Of a stretch of DNA of 64,000 nt, positions 63,221 to 64,000 are shown piece after piece. The position numbers and the translations under genes are program-made. Below the pieces are notes generated by a model. That model saw nothing but the letters and a program-made list of their open reading frames with translations. It had not been told where the DNA came from and did not search any database. Position 1 is the stretch's first letter. Each line of letters opens with the position of its first letter. Source of the stretch: Streptomyces alfalfae (GTDB lineage: Bacteria > Actinomycetota > Actinomycetes > Streptomycetales > Streptomycetaceae); NCBI RefSeq assembly GCF_004127445.1, contig NZ_QEXM01000020.1:144670-208669 (forward strand), read 5' to 3'.

Positions 63221-64000
63221 ATGCCCACCACACACCGCGTCGTCATCGCGGTCTTCCCCGACGTCGACCTGCTCGACGTCACAGGCCCCGCCGAGGTCTT
63301 CGCGCTGGCCGACCGGGAGACCGGGGGCCGCCCCGGCTACGAGGTCCTGCTCGCGGGGCCGGAGGCCGGTGCGGTGCGCACGTCGGCGGGCGTGCGGCTG
63401 CTCACGGACCTGGCGTTCGCCGACACCGGCCGGGTGGACACCCTGCTGGTGCCCGGCGCGGTCGACATGACCGGCCAGGGGCCCGTCGCCCGCATCGACG
63501 CCGAGGTCGTGGCGTGGCTGGCGGCGACCGCGCCGCAGGCCCGGCGGGTGGCCTCGGTGTGCGTGGGCGCCCACCTGCTCGCGGCGGCCGGGCTCCTGGA
63601 CGGCCACACGGCGACGACGCACTGGTCGACCGCTGCCCAGCTGGCGGCCGACCACCCGGCCGTCACGGTCGACCCGGACCCGATCTTCGTACGGACGGAC
63701 CGCGGACGGCTGTGGACCGGGGCCGGGATCAGCGCCTGCCTGGACCTGGCGCTCGCCCTGGTGGCCGAGGACCAGGGCGAGGAGGTCGCCCTCGCGGTGG
63801 CCCGGCAGCTCGTCATGTACCTCAAGCGGCAGGGCGGCCAGAGCCAGTTCTCCGTGCCGCTCAGCCGCCCGGCGTCGGCCCGCAGGGACATCGACGAGCT
63901 CCGGGCGTACATCGCCGACCACCTCACGGACGACCTGTCCGCGGCGGCGCTCGCGGCCCGGATGTGTCTCAGCGAGCGGCACTTCGCACGGGTCTTCAAA
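63221..64000 (+). CDS. GlxA-family regulator (DJ-1/PfpI plus AraC domain), 5' part
   Basis: The first 260 codons are in view; the gene runs off the right edge. The N-terminal DJ-1/PfpI-like domain (about 5-185) has FPDVDLLDVTGPAEVFALAD and the nucleophile-elbow segment VASVCVGAHLLAAAGLLDG. The start of an AraC/XylS helix-turn-helix (LRAYIADHLTDDLSAAALA, CLSERHFARVFK) follows. GlxA-type regulators respond to metabolites and control catabolic genes. ATG 63221 follows GAGGA. Confidence 0.93.
   Translation, partial: MPTTHRVVIAVFPDVDLLDVTGPAEVFALADRETGGRPGYEVLLAGPEAGAVRTSAGVRLLTDLAFADTGRVDTLLVPGAVDMTGQGPVARIDAEVVAWLAATAPQARRVASVCVGAHLLAAAGLLDGHTATTHWSTAAQLAADHPAVTVDPDPIFVRTDRGRLWTGAGISACLDLALALVAEDQGEEVALAVARQLVMYLKRQGGQSQFSVPLSRPASARRDIDELRAYIADHLTDDLSAAALAARMCLSERHFARVFK

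Overview
The window reads as Streptomyces (or a very close actinomycete) chromosome. Evidence is the very high G+C, GTG/TTG starts with GGAGG-type ribosome sites, near absence of TTA codons, a conservon, an NsdA-type XRE/TPR regulator, a DUF397 protein and Streptomyces-style ARG boxes. No rRNA, tRNA, CRISPR array, insertion sequence or integrase was found. All start choices and residue numbers were worked out by eye.

1-334: the 3' end of a LacI-type repressor and a strong convergent terminator. 332-14157: a compact hybrid PKS-NRPS cluster. On the minus strand, in transcription order, are a megasynthase (ACP-KS-AT-AT-ACP-C), an A-PCP protein, a free-standing ketosynthase whose first catalytic His is Asn, a P450 and a formyltransferase. 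Most of these genes overlap or nearly abut. A divergent DHA2-type exporter lies across an 842-bp control region holding a perfect 10-bp inverted repeat. No thioesterase or reductase is present, so the odd KS is the best candidate for chain release. The simplest product is a starter plus one C2 unit plus one amino acid, possibly an acyl tetramate. This is the most likely undescribed system here.

14544-26679: regulatory and envelope genes. They are a PAS/PP2C phosphatase, an NsdA-like regulator, an APH-fold protein, an alpha/beta hydrolase, a secreted cell-wall amidase behind a dre-like site, a GH95 fucosidase, a leucine-rich-repeat protein and a DUF397 protein. 26799-32792: an acyl-CoA/steroid-type catabolic block with two cysteine-less thiolase homologues, a tandem DUF35 protein, an enoyl-CoA hydratase and a divergent acyl-CoA ligase. 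32775-35764: a secreted chorismate mutase, a hydrolase, and phenylacetate-CoA ligase behind a PaaR-like operator.

35845-42705: two adjoining units on the minus strand. One is an indole prenyltransferase-tryptophanase pair, probably making prenylated indole. The other is a complete conservon (sensor kinase-like, roadblock, DUF742, GTPase) with its CYP157-like P450. The DUF742 gene has the only TTA codon noticed, so this unit may depend on bldA. 43152-57169: lipid/xenobiotic catabolism with two acyl-CoA ligases, an NTN acylase, a nitronate monooxygenase, a MerR regulator, a phytoene-desaturase-like oxidoreductase, a Ser/Thr kinase with a long TPR array coupled to an MpaB-type oxygenase, and an acyl-CoA dehydrogenase. 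57304-64000: a Cys-rich copper-storage-like protein, a VOC protein, a PepSY membrane protein, an orphan PstS lipoprotein, argG with a phased ARG-box promoter and strong terminator, and the 5' part of a GlxA-type AraC regulator.
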